From: a virus
Strand: one strand, 5' to 3'
DNA: 53,020 nt
IMG/VR virus record: IMGVR_UViG_3300025101_000033
Location: 1 to 53,020 of that record
Part shown: one piece after another, positions 29,955 through 36,785 of the stretch
How the letters are laid out: every line of letters starts with the position of its first letter
Position numbering within the stretch: position 1 is the first letter of the stretch
Notes under the pieces: generated by a model
Seen by the model: the letters and a program-made list of their open reading frames with translations, nothing else
What the model was told of the DNA's origin: nothing
The model's database searches: none
Program-made: the position numbers and the translations under genes

Positions 29955-31103
29955 TTACTTGGCAACTGCTTCAGTTGCAACTTTTATAAGACCATACAAT
30001 TCAGGATCTTTTTGTATTTCTCTCCAAAGAGAGTTTTGTCTTTGGAAACGATACTGATGGTTCCAGTTTAGCCTCATTTGTTCAAAATAATAAGGAGCAA
30101 CGGAGACTTCTGGATCTTTTAGTTTGTCTTCGACATGTTTTTTCCTAGAAAGATCTTCAAGCTTCTCATCTAACTTAGAAACGTTTTTAACAAATTTTTG
30201 TTCATCATCAATGGAAAATCCGGATTGCACTGAGCTATGTGTTGCAAGTACAAAACATACTTTTCTATTTTTCGGTATAGGTGTTACGCTATTTAGGGAA
30301 GTAAGATTTTTTAGAACCTCTTGGGTGATCTGTTTAGATGTGCCACTATATGCTTCATGCCAAGTTTTTCCTATGCCATTTTGATACAATCGATTTAGAC
30401 TAGAATCTCCAACATCATTTTTGACGTCATCACAATGCAAGTAAAGCTTTGATACAAACTCCTCAGGTTTCATTGATGGGAGTGATTTTTCTCCAAAAAG
30501 AGAAATCATGAGGTTTTGATGTTGTTTGGACATTTTACGTGTCCACCCTGACATCATTGTTTGCAGCGCATTTCTTTTATGTTGATTTGTGAGGGGGGCA
30601 TTGGCATTTAGTGACAAAAAAACTTTAGACAAATCTTTCCTAGACAAGTCAGTATATGTTGTAATACATAATTGACTATTATAGAAACGTTGCTGTTCTT
30701 GATAATTCAAGTCTTTGAAAAGTTTATTTCTTACAAATCTTCGATTGCCCAAAGTATCAAGAACATAACCAGTATAGCCGTGTAAATTTTCCAAAAACAT
30801 AATAATGCATTCTTTTCTGTGTTTACCATCTAAGCTAACAAAGCGTTTACCATCGACAATCAAGTCTGAATAAAATGATTTACTCAAATCATCATTATTT
30901 TCTATTGCGTAATCTCTACAGCTTGTAACTTCTGCTACAACGATTGGAGTGGATGCAATTCCAAAAAATAAATCGTTGATAAAACCATCTCTATTTGTTC
31001 TTTTCCAGCAACCATGAGGTCTCTCAAAAGATTCATCTGTTGCTATTTTTTTAAAAACCCTATTATAAAGATCTTGTACATTGTGTACATTGTAACTGTG
31101 CAT
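29955..31103 (-). CDS. DUF262/ParB-like domain protein
   Basis: 382 aa. RFVSLDGKHRKECIIMFLE (88-106) resembles the DGQQR motif of DUF262/GmrSD and ParB-like domains, and TYTDLSRKDLSKVFLSLNAN then APLTNQHKRNAL resembles the family's ExxxIFxRLNxxxxPLxxxExRNAL segment. The C-terminal half is helical and basic. Roles could be DNA nicking, partition-like DNA binding or counter-defence; none is proven. GAGG lies 9 nt before ATG 31103. No sigma-70 promoter was found in the 150-nt gap upstream. Confidence 0.65.
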   Translation of the reverse strand: MHSYNVHNVQDLYNRVFKKIATDESFERPHGCWKRTNRDGFINDLFFGIASTPIVVAEVTSCRDYAIENNDDLSKSFYSDLIVDGKRFVSLDGKHRKECIIMFLENLHGYTGYVLDTLGNRRFVRNKLFKDLNYQEQQRFYNSQLCITTYTDLSRKDLSKVFLSLNANAPLTNQHKRNALQTMMSGWTRKMSKQHQNLMISLFGEKSLPSMKPEEFVSKLYLHCDDVKNDVGDSSLNRLYQNGIGKTWHEAYSGTSKQITQEVLKNLTSLNSVTPIPKNRKVCFVLATHSSVQSGFSIDDEQKFVKNVSKLDEKLEDLSRKKHVEDKLKDPEVSVAPYYFEQMRLNWNHQYRFQRQNSLWREIQKDPELYGLIKVATEAVAK

Positions 31104-31252
31104 TTTTGCACCTCGCTATTTAAATTTAAATGGGATATCCGATCCCGCTCTCGGTGATTTGCAATCGCAATGTTCACAAATCATAAAAAAGGGGCCGTTT
31201 TTTTAACCAAGGGACAAACGACCAAACCCTTACAACACAGGAGGACCTATAA
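31104..31252 (-). other. gene-free interval with several palindromes
   Basis: Minus strand contains GGGAT-CGGAT-ATCCC, the 14-nt palindrome ATTTAAATTTAAAT, and TGATTTG...CAAATCA enclosing TTGC-N4-GCAA. No promoter with both boxes and no small gene was recognised; it may be the transcript end of the SSB gene or a regulatory leader. Confidence 0.4.
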
Positions 31253-32026
31253 CTATTCTTCGCTCATAAATGCTGCGAAAGCTTGGTCAACATTGGATCC
31301 ATCTTGTTTTTTGTATCGTTGAGTCTCACTAGAAGAAGCCTCAGCAGAATTATCAGACGACAAATAATTGTTTAATAATTCTTGGACTTCTTCCGGAGAC
31401 TTGCGATCAAACAAGTTATCGATTTTAGGAACCGAGTCAAGCAACTCTTGACAATCAGCAATCGCATCGTCACAGAGGACAGAAGGACGTCTGCGAGGCT
31501 GGAGAGCTGTCTTTGGAAAAGCACCGGGACCAGAGGCAAGAGTATAAGTTAATTTTATGTCTGTACCTGTCTGAGGGTCTGTAATGTCTCCATAGTCTGG
31601 ATCTAGAACATAACCTAGTAAAGTCTCATACGCTGTTTTTCCATAAGCCCAGATTTTTACACCTTCGGACTCGGTTCCACGAACCAATACTGGAGAATAA
31701 TAACGCTTTCGAGCAAATAATTTTTTTGCTTCATTCTTAAGATTGGAATCATCACTTTCAACACCTTCTCGCCAAAGTTTTGAGGCGAAATCGCAGATGG
31801 CACACTCTGAGTTGTCATTGCGCTTGTTGCAGTAGATTCCAGGATTTTTTCCCAGATTATAGTGGAAATGGAATTCACGGAACGGATCACCGTCCGCAGT
31901 TGGGAGTATACGGATGTTTTGGTCTCCCGCTTTTGGTCTCCACATTGTGGAAGACTTCCCTGTTGGTTTTGTGCCATTTTTAGATGCATTAAGTTTGGCT
32001 CGCATCGCTTCTATGTTAAGTCCCAT
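31253..32026 (-). CDS. 32: single-stranded DNA-binding protein (gp32-like)
   Basis: 257 aa. The core holds REFHFHYNLGKNPGIYCNKR and SECAICDF, giving His53/His55, Cys66, Cys75 and Cys78 as zinc ligands as in T4 gp32. It includes KLFARKRYYSPVLVRG and VKIWAYGKTAYETLLGYVLD (OB-fold strands). The C-terminal 60 residues are Ser/Asn/Glu-rich and end in FAAFMSEE, the acidic protein-interaction tail. It coats ssDNA and organises the replisome and recombination. A leader of about 90 nt and two tandem promoters precede it. AGGAG precedes ATG 32026. Confidence 0.93.
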   Translation of the reverse strand: MGLNIEAMRAKLNASKNGTKPTGKSSTMWRPKAGDQNIRILPTADGDPFREFHFHYNLGKNPGIYCNKRNDNSECAICDFASKLWREGVESDDSNLKNEAKKLFARKRYYSPVLVRGTESEGVKIWAYGKTAYETLLGYVLDPDYGDITDPQTGTDIKLTYTLASGPGAFPKTALQPRRRPSVLCDDAIADCQELLDSVPKIDNLFDRKSPEEVQELLNNYLSSDNSAEASSSETQRYKKQDGSNVDQAFAAFMSEE

Positions 32027-32118
32027 AAATTTACTCCTATGGTTTAGTTTATTTTTTTGTGTTTTATCACTAAGGTAGTCAGGCTATTTTTTCATCCCGA
32101 CCCCAATGCAATTAGTAT
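32027..32118 (-). promoter_or_regulatory. gp32 leader, candidate autoregulatory operator
   Basis: The transcript leader has GTCGGG pairing with CCTGAC around a 12-nt loop, followed by a long A-rich unstructured stretch up to the Shine-Dalgarno. That is the layout of the T4 gene 32 translational operator (structured nucleation site then unstructured tract). Pseudoknot formation was not tested. Confidence 0.4.
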
Positions 32119-32123
32119 AATGT

Positions 32124-32152
32124 ATTATAACATGAAAAGATTCACTTGTCAA
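32124..32152 (-). promoter_or_regulatory. sigma-70 consensus promoter, proximal, for gp32
   Basis: TTGACA (32152-32147), 17-bp spacer, TATAAT (32129-32124), extended TG. Confidence 0.85.
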
Positions 32153-32206
32153 GTATTTTTTTGTATTTTCACAACTAATTAGTTCATGAAAGCACCTCAT
32201 ACTAAC

Positions 32207-32235
32207 ATTATAGCAGGTTATTTGATGGTTGTCAA
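32207..32235 (-). promoter_or_regulatory. sigma-70 consensus promoter, distal, for gp32
   Basis: TTGACA (32235-32230), 17-bp spacer, TATAAT (32212-32207). It begins 18 nt after the 3' end of tRNA-Arg and lies 83 bp upstream of a second consensus promoter. Confidence 0.82.
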
Positions 32236-32252
32236 GTATTTTTTTTAAAAAG

Positions 32253-32326
32253 TACACTTGACAGGATTCGAACCTGTGACCGTCCGCTTAGAAGGCGGAT
32301 GCTCTATCCAGCTGAGCTACAAGTGC
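32253..32326 (-). tRNA. tRNA-Arg (anticodon UCU)
   Basis: 74 nt cloverleaf: acceptor GCACTTG/CAAGTGT with a G-T first pair, D arm TAGCTCAGCTGGATAGAGC, anticodon stem TCCGC/GCGGA with loop CTTCTAA, and T arm CAGGTTCGAATCCTG. Discriminator A; the CCA end is not encoded. It would read AGA, a codon favoured in AT-rich phage genes. It is the only tRNA in the window. Confidence 0.95.
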
Positions 32327-32331
32327 GTACA

Positions 32332-32352
32332 GCGGTCTTTGTGGCAGACCGC
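32332..32352 (-). other. hairpin just upstream of tRNA-Arg
   Basis: GCGGTCT, 7-nt loop, AGACCGC on the minus strand, 5 nt before the tRNA 5' end and 17 nt after the preceding stop codon; no T tract follows. It may be a processing signal or a leftover of another tRNA-like structure. Confidence 0.5.
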
Positions 32353-32369
32353 GAGCCAATTTGGTGAAC

Positions 32370-32627
32370 TTAAAAAAGATCAACTACTACATCTTTATTT
32401 GTTGACGAAATACTTCCGACTTGAGTTTTCGAATTGAATGTTCGATATGCCTGAAGATCGATGTCATAGACGGTTTCCATGCCTTCGCTTAGCTTTCGTT
32501 CTCTGAAATAGGTTGGGAACGTTCCCTTCGGAGCCTCGTTTGGTCGAATAAAATTCATTGTACGATCCTCGCCTTTTTGTGTCTTAAAAGTTCCAGTGTA
32601 TACTGTGGTATTGATTGAGTTGTTCAT
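32370..32627 (-). CDS. small hypothetical protein
   Basis: 85 aa. TGTFKTQKGEDRTMNFIRPN and TVYDIDLQAYRTFNSKT suggest a small beta barrel that recalls DUF2693-type phage proteins; low confidence in that link. CGGAGG precedes ATG 32627 and its own consensus promoter is upstream. Confidence 0.72.
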   Translation of the reverse strand: MNNSINTTVYTGTFKTQKGEDRTMNFIRPNEAPKGTFPTYFRERKLSEGMETVYDIDLQAYRTFNSKTQVGSISSTNKDVVVDLF

Positions 32628-32657
32628 AATTCCTCCGTTGGTTGATTGAACATTTAT

Positions 32658-32686
32658 ATTATAACATAGTTTTGATACCTTGTCAA
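32658..32686 (-). promoter_or_regulatory. sigma-70 consensus promoter
   Basis: TTGACA (32686-32681), 17-bp spacer, TATAAT (32663-32658). Drives the 85-aa gene and probably tRNA-Arg. Confidence 0.85.
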
Positions 32687-32734
32687 GTATTTTTTGTATT
32701 TTTAATCGAATTTTTTTCGATTATCTACACAATT

Positions 32735-32812
32735 CTAGTAATCTCCTACAAGTTTCAGCCAAAGACATGAAAATGCAAAGATAAAAAGTGTTGTACTAAC
32801 AAATGCTAGCAT
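32735..32812 (-). CDS. 25-aa hydrophobic peptide gene
   Basis: ATG 32812 has GGGAGG 6 nt upstream and a perfect promoter 28 nt before. It encodes MLAFVSTTLFIFAFSCLWLK and five further residues, essentially one membrane helix. Few other coding options exist in this interval, so a membrane peptide is plausible. Confidence 0.5.
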   Translation of the reverse strand: MLAFVSTTLFIFAFSCLWLKLVGDY

Positions 32813-32839
32813 GTTTTCCTCCCTTATTGTTATGTTTAT

Positions 32840-32868
32840 ATTATAACATGTTTGAAAGGGTTTGTCAA
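32840..32868 (-). promoter_or_regulatory. sigma-70 consensus promoter for the 25-aa peptide
   Basis: TTGACA (32868-32863), 17-bp spacer, TATAAT (32845-32840), extended TG. Confidence 0.83.
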
Positions 32869-32869
32869 G

Positions 32870-33100
32870 TTATTTTCTTAACTTTTTTTGACATTCTTTT
32901 ATGTTGTCGGTTAAATGCATGATAAGATTGGAAATTTCAAAAATTTTTTCTGTAACATAAGATTCTGTTTCTATTCCTTCCATGTGATCAATTGCTAATG
33001 TTTGAAGGATTATGGATTCAGCATTCAAAAGTTCTTTTTTATTTTTTAAAAGTTTCCTAAGGGTTTTTGCCGTGCATTCAATTTTTTTTTGATTATTCAT
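32870..33100 (-). CDS. small coiled-coil hypothetical protein
   Basis: 76 aa, Lys/Glu/Leu-rich helices (KTLRKLLKNKKELLNAESII and ISNLIMHLTDNIKECQKKL). AGAGG precedes ATG 33100. It may be transcribed from the promoter inside the upstream tubulin-like gene. Function unknown. Confidence 0.7.
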   Translation of the reverse strand: MNNQKKIECTAKTLRKLLKNKKELLNAESIILQTLAIDHMEGIETESYVTEKIFEISNLIMHLTDNIKECQKKLRK

Positions 33101-33254
33101 AAAGACCTCTGTAACTACTGTATAAAGTGTGTATAGTGCATTGAATAGTAGTGGTTGTCGCCAGAAGACTTCCAGATGGCATAAGAAGTATCTCTATCTT
33201 TTGATTTGTTAAGCCTAACAATTTCTTGACATTGTGGTATAATAGTTTCATCAT
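33093..33254 (-). CDS. possible 53-aa overlapping out-of-frame gene
   Basis: Lies in another frame within the 3' end of the tubulin-like gene. AGAGGAGGA is 8 nt before ATG 33254 and a promoter lies just upstream. The product begins MMKLLYHNVKKLLGLTNQ and ends overlapping the next gene's start codon (ATGAATAA). The Shine-Dalgarno also encodes EEED in the main frame, so it may be coincidental. Confidence 0.3.
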   Translation of the reverse strand: MMKLLYHNVKKLLGLTNQKIEILLMPSGSLLATTTTIQCTIHTLYSSYRGLYE

Positions 33255-33915
33255 TCTGTAAATCCTCCTCTTCTATGTTTATATAATAACATGTTTCGGC
33301 AACGTTGTCAAGTGAAAAAAACATTTTTTCTTCTTGACCTAGTTTAGCCATCCCAATTGTCGAAATCTTAGAGATTTCTTTTTTTTCATGTATCTTCCCA
33401 AACTCAGGCTCAACATGTTTGCAATACATTATGTTCTGAAAGGTGTTGTAGATAAAGTAATTTATTTTTTCATAATATTTAAGAGTTGTACCAGAACCTA
33501 CGTGATCCAACAATGTTTTGTTATCCAAGATTAGCATTTCATGTATCATGCCTGAACGGGTATACTCCTGTAGTACCCCGAAGTGGACTTTGTGCCTTTT
33601 TCTTTCTATCTCGGATGAAAATTCAAGATCAGGCACAATGTAGACGACCGTTGTTTTAAAGCCGCTGAGAGCCTCTAGAACGCGCAAAGAAGAGCCGGCA
33701 ACCTTACCAGACCCACATACAAACAGAATGGCTTCAGAGTAAGATTTGAGGCCTCTGGTGCTGAGTTTTATTGGTTCTTGATCATAATCTTCTACTGAAT
33801 TCTTGGATTCTAAACCTTCGCCCTCATCAAGTACAATAATTTTATAATTTTTTGAATGAGGCTTAAATAGATTGACAATATTTTTTCCTGCTTGTCCGAG
33901 TCCTACTAAAATCAT
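33115..33915 (-). CDS. tubulin/FtsZ-like protein
   Basis: 266 aa. The N-terminus MILVGLGQAGKNIVNLFKP matches the tubulin/FtsZ/TubZ opening strand and GQAG nucleotide loop. ILFVCGSGKVAGSSLRVLEA (63-82) sits where the GGGTGTG phosphate-binding loop belongs, in degenerate form, followed by TTVVYIVPDLEF, a central helix and ILDNKTLLDHVG (FtsZ has PNDKLL). It is shorter than FtsZ or PhuZ and has a reduced C-terminal domain. It may polymerise, or may only keep the GTPase fold. GGAG precedes ATG 33915. Confidence 0.7.
   Translation of the reverse strand: MILVGLGQAGKNIVNLFKPHSKNYKIIVLDEGEGLESKNSVEDYDQEPIKLSTRGLKSYSEAILFVCGSGKVAGSSLRVLEALSGFKTTVVYIVPDLEFSSEIERKRHKVHFGVLQEYTRSGMIHEMLILDNKTLLDHVGSGTTLKYYEKINYFIYNTFQNIMYCKHVEPEFGKIHEKKEISKISTIGMAKLGQEEKMFFSLDNVAETCYYINIEEEDLQNDETIIPQCQEIVRLNKSKDRDTSYAIWKSSGDNHYYSMHYTHFIQ
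33283..33311 (-). promoter_or_regulatory. sigma-70 promoter inside the tubulin-like coding region
   Basis: TTGACA (33311-33306), 17-bp spacer, TATTAT (33288-33283), extended TG. Five of six bases match at -10. It reads towards the 76-aa gene. Confidence 0.7.
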
Positions 33916-33916
33916 T

Positions 33917-34126
33917 TTATTCTCCTGTGGTTGTTATGTATAAAATTGGTATTGTAACTGTTTTATTAGAGGCAAAAACATAAACTATTACTGATGGGAG
34001 TGAAAAATGACTTGGAATTGGATGAAGTTGCAATACCATTGCTACATCTCCATTTTTATATCCAAACAACACTCGACGATCCCATGGACTTTTTGAAATT
34101 GTAATTAAATCACCTACTTCCATCAT
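33917..34126 (-). CDS. small SH3-like barrel protein
   Basis: 69 aa. MEVGDLITISKSPWDRRVLF, then GDVAMVLQLHPI and SVIVYVFASNKTVTIPIL show the recurring barrel pattern. Two adjacent ATGs (34126, 34123). It overlaps the next upstream small barrel gene by 17 nt. Confidence 0.7.
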   Translation of the reverse strand: MMEVGDLITISKSPWDRRVLFGYKNGDVAMVLQLHPIPSHFSLPSVIVYVFASNKTVTIPILYITTTGE

Positions 34127-34307
34127 GGTTACCAGTTAGAATCTCAAACTCTTCAGCCCACATAGGAACTTTGACACCATTTGGCATTGCAATCCAATAA
34201 AGGTTGTATAATCCTAAATTTTCTATTTTTGTTATTATACCAACTTGGCCATCGCTATAGCCAGTTGTTTGACAATTTTTTAAAATTATCAAATCTCCTG
34301 CTACCAT
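34110..34307 (-). CDS. small SH3-like barrel protein
   Basis: 65 aa. MVAGDLIILKNCQTTGYSDG, QVGIITKIENLGLYNLYWIA and VPMWAEEFEILTG. Same fold pattern as its neighbour, suggesting a tandem duplication. GAGGG precedes ATG 34307, which overlaps the polymerase stop. Confidence 0.72.
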   Translation of the reverse strand: MVAGDLIILKNCQTTGYSDGQVGIITKIENLGLYNLYWIAMPNGVKVPMWAEEFEILTGNHDGSR

Positions 34308-35488
34308 TTAAATTCCCTCATAGTCCCTAGGGTTTTTCCTATTGAACAATTGACCTTAAATTGACCAAGTTTTGTATCGCCAAACATCTTGACTAACTCT
34401 GGTATTATTCGTCTGTCATCTTTGTGTAAGTCGATGACAACGCTATCATGAACAACGAAAGCAACATGGGATCTCGTCGCCCTAAGAAAGTTAGAAATCT
34501 TGCAAAAGCGGTCAAGGGTGTTGTCCGAGGAAGATGATTGGAGTAGATAGTTGAGGGCCTTGCGAACGGGAGCCTCAATTGTTCTCCCGAATGGGGTTTG
34601 AACCTTCTCTCCGTCATAATATCTTTCTCTAAGGCTTTTCCTATCGTAGAAATCCGATTGGATTGCGTTTGACTCTTCGTTATAGAGCCAAGCAAATAAT
34701 TTTGTTTTAGCTTTTTCTCGGCTAAGATCTTTCTTAAAAATGTTTTTGATGTTCCACTCATGGATGTCCTCCTCAGGTTGTTTGTGGCCTTGCAGTGCAA
34801 GCATTGTTCGAACCTCAGCAGCATTGAAGTCAAGTTCTATAAACACATCGTTGTTTGGTCTTACGAAGTTCTTCAATTCACTCTTGAGATTCAAAATGGG
34901 AAACGAATTTTTTTTAGTCGTCATCCGACCCGTGATTGTACCGAAAATATTATAGTCAACATACGGGGTGGATTCGCCAAATTGTTCATAAAGATGCTTT
35001 GCTTTCATACAATCAGCGCTGCTTACATAGACACCGAAAGAATTTAAGTTCACAGGATGAGTTTTCAATTCTTTTACTGCCATTTGAACTCTCTTTAGAA
35101 AATTGTAATTTACTGGTTTTTCGATGTTATCAAATACCCACTGGGTTATTTCGTTTTTAACTTCGAAATAATGTTGTAAATGTTTTTTTGGAACAACATC
35201 GTAAAAACATACATCTTCCAGATTAATTTTTGAAGCAAACAAAGCTTTAAAGTGAGATTTAAACAATCTATTTGCTATTGTCCAACGATCCAACAAATGC
35301 TCAGGACATACATCGTTTATCGATTTTCCCCCAATGAGTAGATTGGCGTAATCAACATCCATCCCAAATAAATGATCCGAATAAGCCCATGTTTTTGATA
35401 ATCCTTGTGGGATTTTGTCCCAAACAAACTGTCCACTGACATAGGTACCAGCACAATCTGTTTTATTGTCTAATAGTTGAAATAGCAT
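34301..35488 (-). CDS. family A DNA polymerase, polymerase domain only
   Basis: 395 aa from ATG 35488 (GGAGGAC upstream); the longer frame would run 190 nt into the baseplate gene. Motif A is FIELDFNAAEVR (Asp220, Glu225, Arg227); motif B REKAKTKLFAWLYN has Arg257, Lys261, Phe265 and Tyr269 at exact PolA spacing; motif C is VVHDSV (His347, Asp348), with Ser in place of the usual Glu. TITGRMTTKKNSFPILNLKS is the TGR region. The first 100 residues are too short for a full 3'-5' exonuclease. A gap-filling or repair role beside DnaE is likely. Confidence 0.88.
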   Translation of the reverse strand: MLFQLLDNKTDCAGTYVSGQFVWDKIPQGLSKTWAYSDHLFGMDVDYANLLIGGKSINDVCPEHLLDRWTIANRLFKSHFKALFASKINLEDVCFYDVVPKKHLQHYFEVKNEITQWVFDNIEKPVNYNFLKRVQMAVKELKTHPVNLNSFGVYVSSADCMKAKHLYEQFGESTPYVDYNIFGTITGRMTTKKNSFPILNLKSELKNFVRPNNDVFIELDFNAAEVRTMLALQGHKQPEEDIHEWNIKNIFKKDLSREKAKTKLFAWLYNEESNAIQSDFYDRKSLRERYYDGEKVQTPFGRTIEAPVRKALNYLLQSSSSDNTLDRFCKISNFLRATRSHVAFVVHDSVVIDLHKDDRRIIPELVKMFGDTKLGQFKVNCSIGKTLGTMREFKW

Positions 35489-35498
35489 TTGTCCTCCA

Positions 35499-36785
35499 TT
35501 AATAAGACGAAGAGCCTCCACCCGATACTGAACTTCCGCCACTTGTGCCGGAAGAAGAATCGGCTCCACTACGAGATGCCCCAACATCTCGTCTTGCAGT
35601 TTCAGTTTTCGTCTGTCCTTGTAGCTTTTTGACGCCGTCATCAAAGCCATGGTCCTTGTTCCATACTTGGTCTCGGAACGTATCATTAATATAACTCATT
35701 GCAGAGGGTTTGTCAACTTTTTTAAGGAAATAATTTGCTTTTTTTTCAATTTTCCTCATTTTTGCTGGTCCAAACGGCTTTCCTTCTTCGTGATTTCTAA
35801 TTCTAGCATAATTGATCACCTCCTGCAGGTCATCAAAAGGTCTTTTGTTCAATGGTACGGTTTCTAAAGTTTTAAATTGCGTCACAGGTTTGCCACAATG
35901 AATTTTTGTGATACGCAAAAGTGAGTTTTTGCCAACATATTTATTATAATATAAATTAATAGTATTATATAATAATTCATTATCTATAGTAAATGTTGTA
36001 ATAAAATAAAAATCAAAAAAATCATTTAAAGATAATATTCCTCTTTTTCGTCTTAATTTTTCATTTGCTGGAGATGTAAGGTCATAAATTATAATCTGTG
36101 GGTTATTTTTATCAATTGAAAATCCCATGTTTAAGCAAATGTTTTTGAAATAAGGAAAACAAGAGTTATCAACAATTTGATCAATCTTTGCTTGATCATC
36201 ATTATAGCCAATGTCTGCATATTTTACAGCCATTCCGGAATGTAGGATGTTTGATGAGAATGTTGTATTCCATCTAGACATGGTTATGGGAGATTCGTTT
36301 TTTATGTCAAAAATTAATTTAAAAAAATGCTTGACATAGTCATCATAAGATGCTATACTGGTAGTACCAACTATGTTTGGTATGTGTGTTTCGTTGTAAA
36401 ATGTGAGAATATTCCCCAAGTATTTTCTGTAACTTAACCTAGGATCTTCGTATGCTTCAATCGCAGTTATAGCGCCAAAAATAGCTCCTTCGCGAGGTAT
36501 GTGACCTCTCTGAACGGCATTTTGGAGGTTTGATTTCATTAGCACATAGGAATCGGCAACCAAATCAAAAACACGAACATCATCAATGTATGTGAGTTTG
36601 TCTGAATTCGGAATGATTGAATTATTTTTGTTATCAATCATTCCGTAGTGAGTTCTTTCATAAAAATGTACATTCTTGAGAACTAAGGGATCTGGGTCTT
36701 CAAAAGCTTGGGTGTTCCACTTTGCCCTATAGAACATTTTCGTAGCAATTTTTTGCCCTTCTGTAAATTTAAATTCTCGCGACAT
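35499..36785 (-). CDS. putative baseplate/tail structural protein
   Basis: 428 aa; no family recognised. Soluble alpha/beta body, a basic segment (AKMRKIEKKANYFLKKV) and a disordered Ser/Gly-rich C-terminus (SSSGTSGGSSVSGGGSSSY). TAAATG places its start right after the stop of the 1173-aa tail gene, and GGAG is 10 nt upstream. Position in the tail operon is the main evidence. Confidence 0.72.
   Translation of the reverse strand: MSREFKFTEGQKIATKMFYRAKWNTQAFEDPDPLVLKNVHFYERTHYGMIDNKNNSIIPNSDKLTYIDDVRVFDLVADSYVLMKSNLQNAVQRGHIPREGAIFGAITAIEAYEDPRLSYRKYLGNILTFYNETHIPNIVGTTSIASYDDYVKHFFKLIFDIKNESPITMSRWNTTFSSNILHSGMAVKYADIGYNDDQAKIDQIVDNSCFPYFKNICLNMGFSIDKNNPQIIIYDLTSPANEKLRRKRGILSLNDFFDFYFITTFTIDNELLYNTINLYYNKYVGKNSLLRITKIHCGKPVTQFKTLETVPLNKRPFDDLQEVINYARIRNHEEGKPFGPAKMRKIEKKANYFLKKVDKPSAMSYINDTFRDQVWNKDHGFDDGVKKLQGQTKTETARRDVGASRSGADSSSGTSGGSSVSGGGSSSY

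Noticed and set aside
35489-35686. N-terminal extension of the family A polymerase
   Set aside because: Overlaps the Ser/Gly-rich end of the baseplate gene, while ATG 35488 has a perfect GGAGGAC site.
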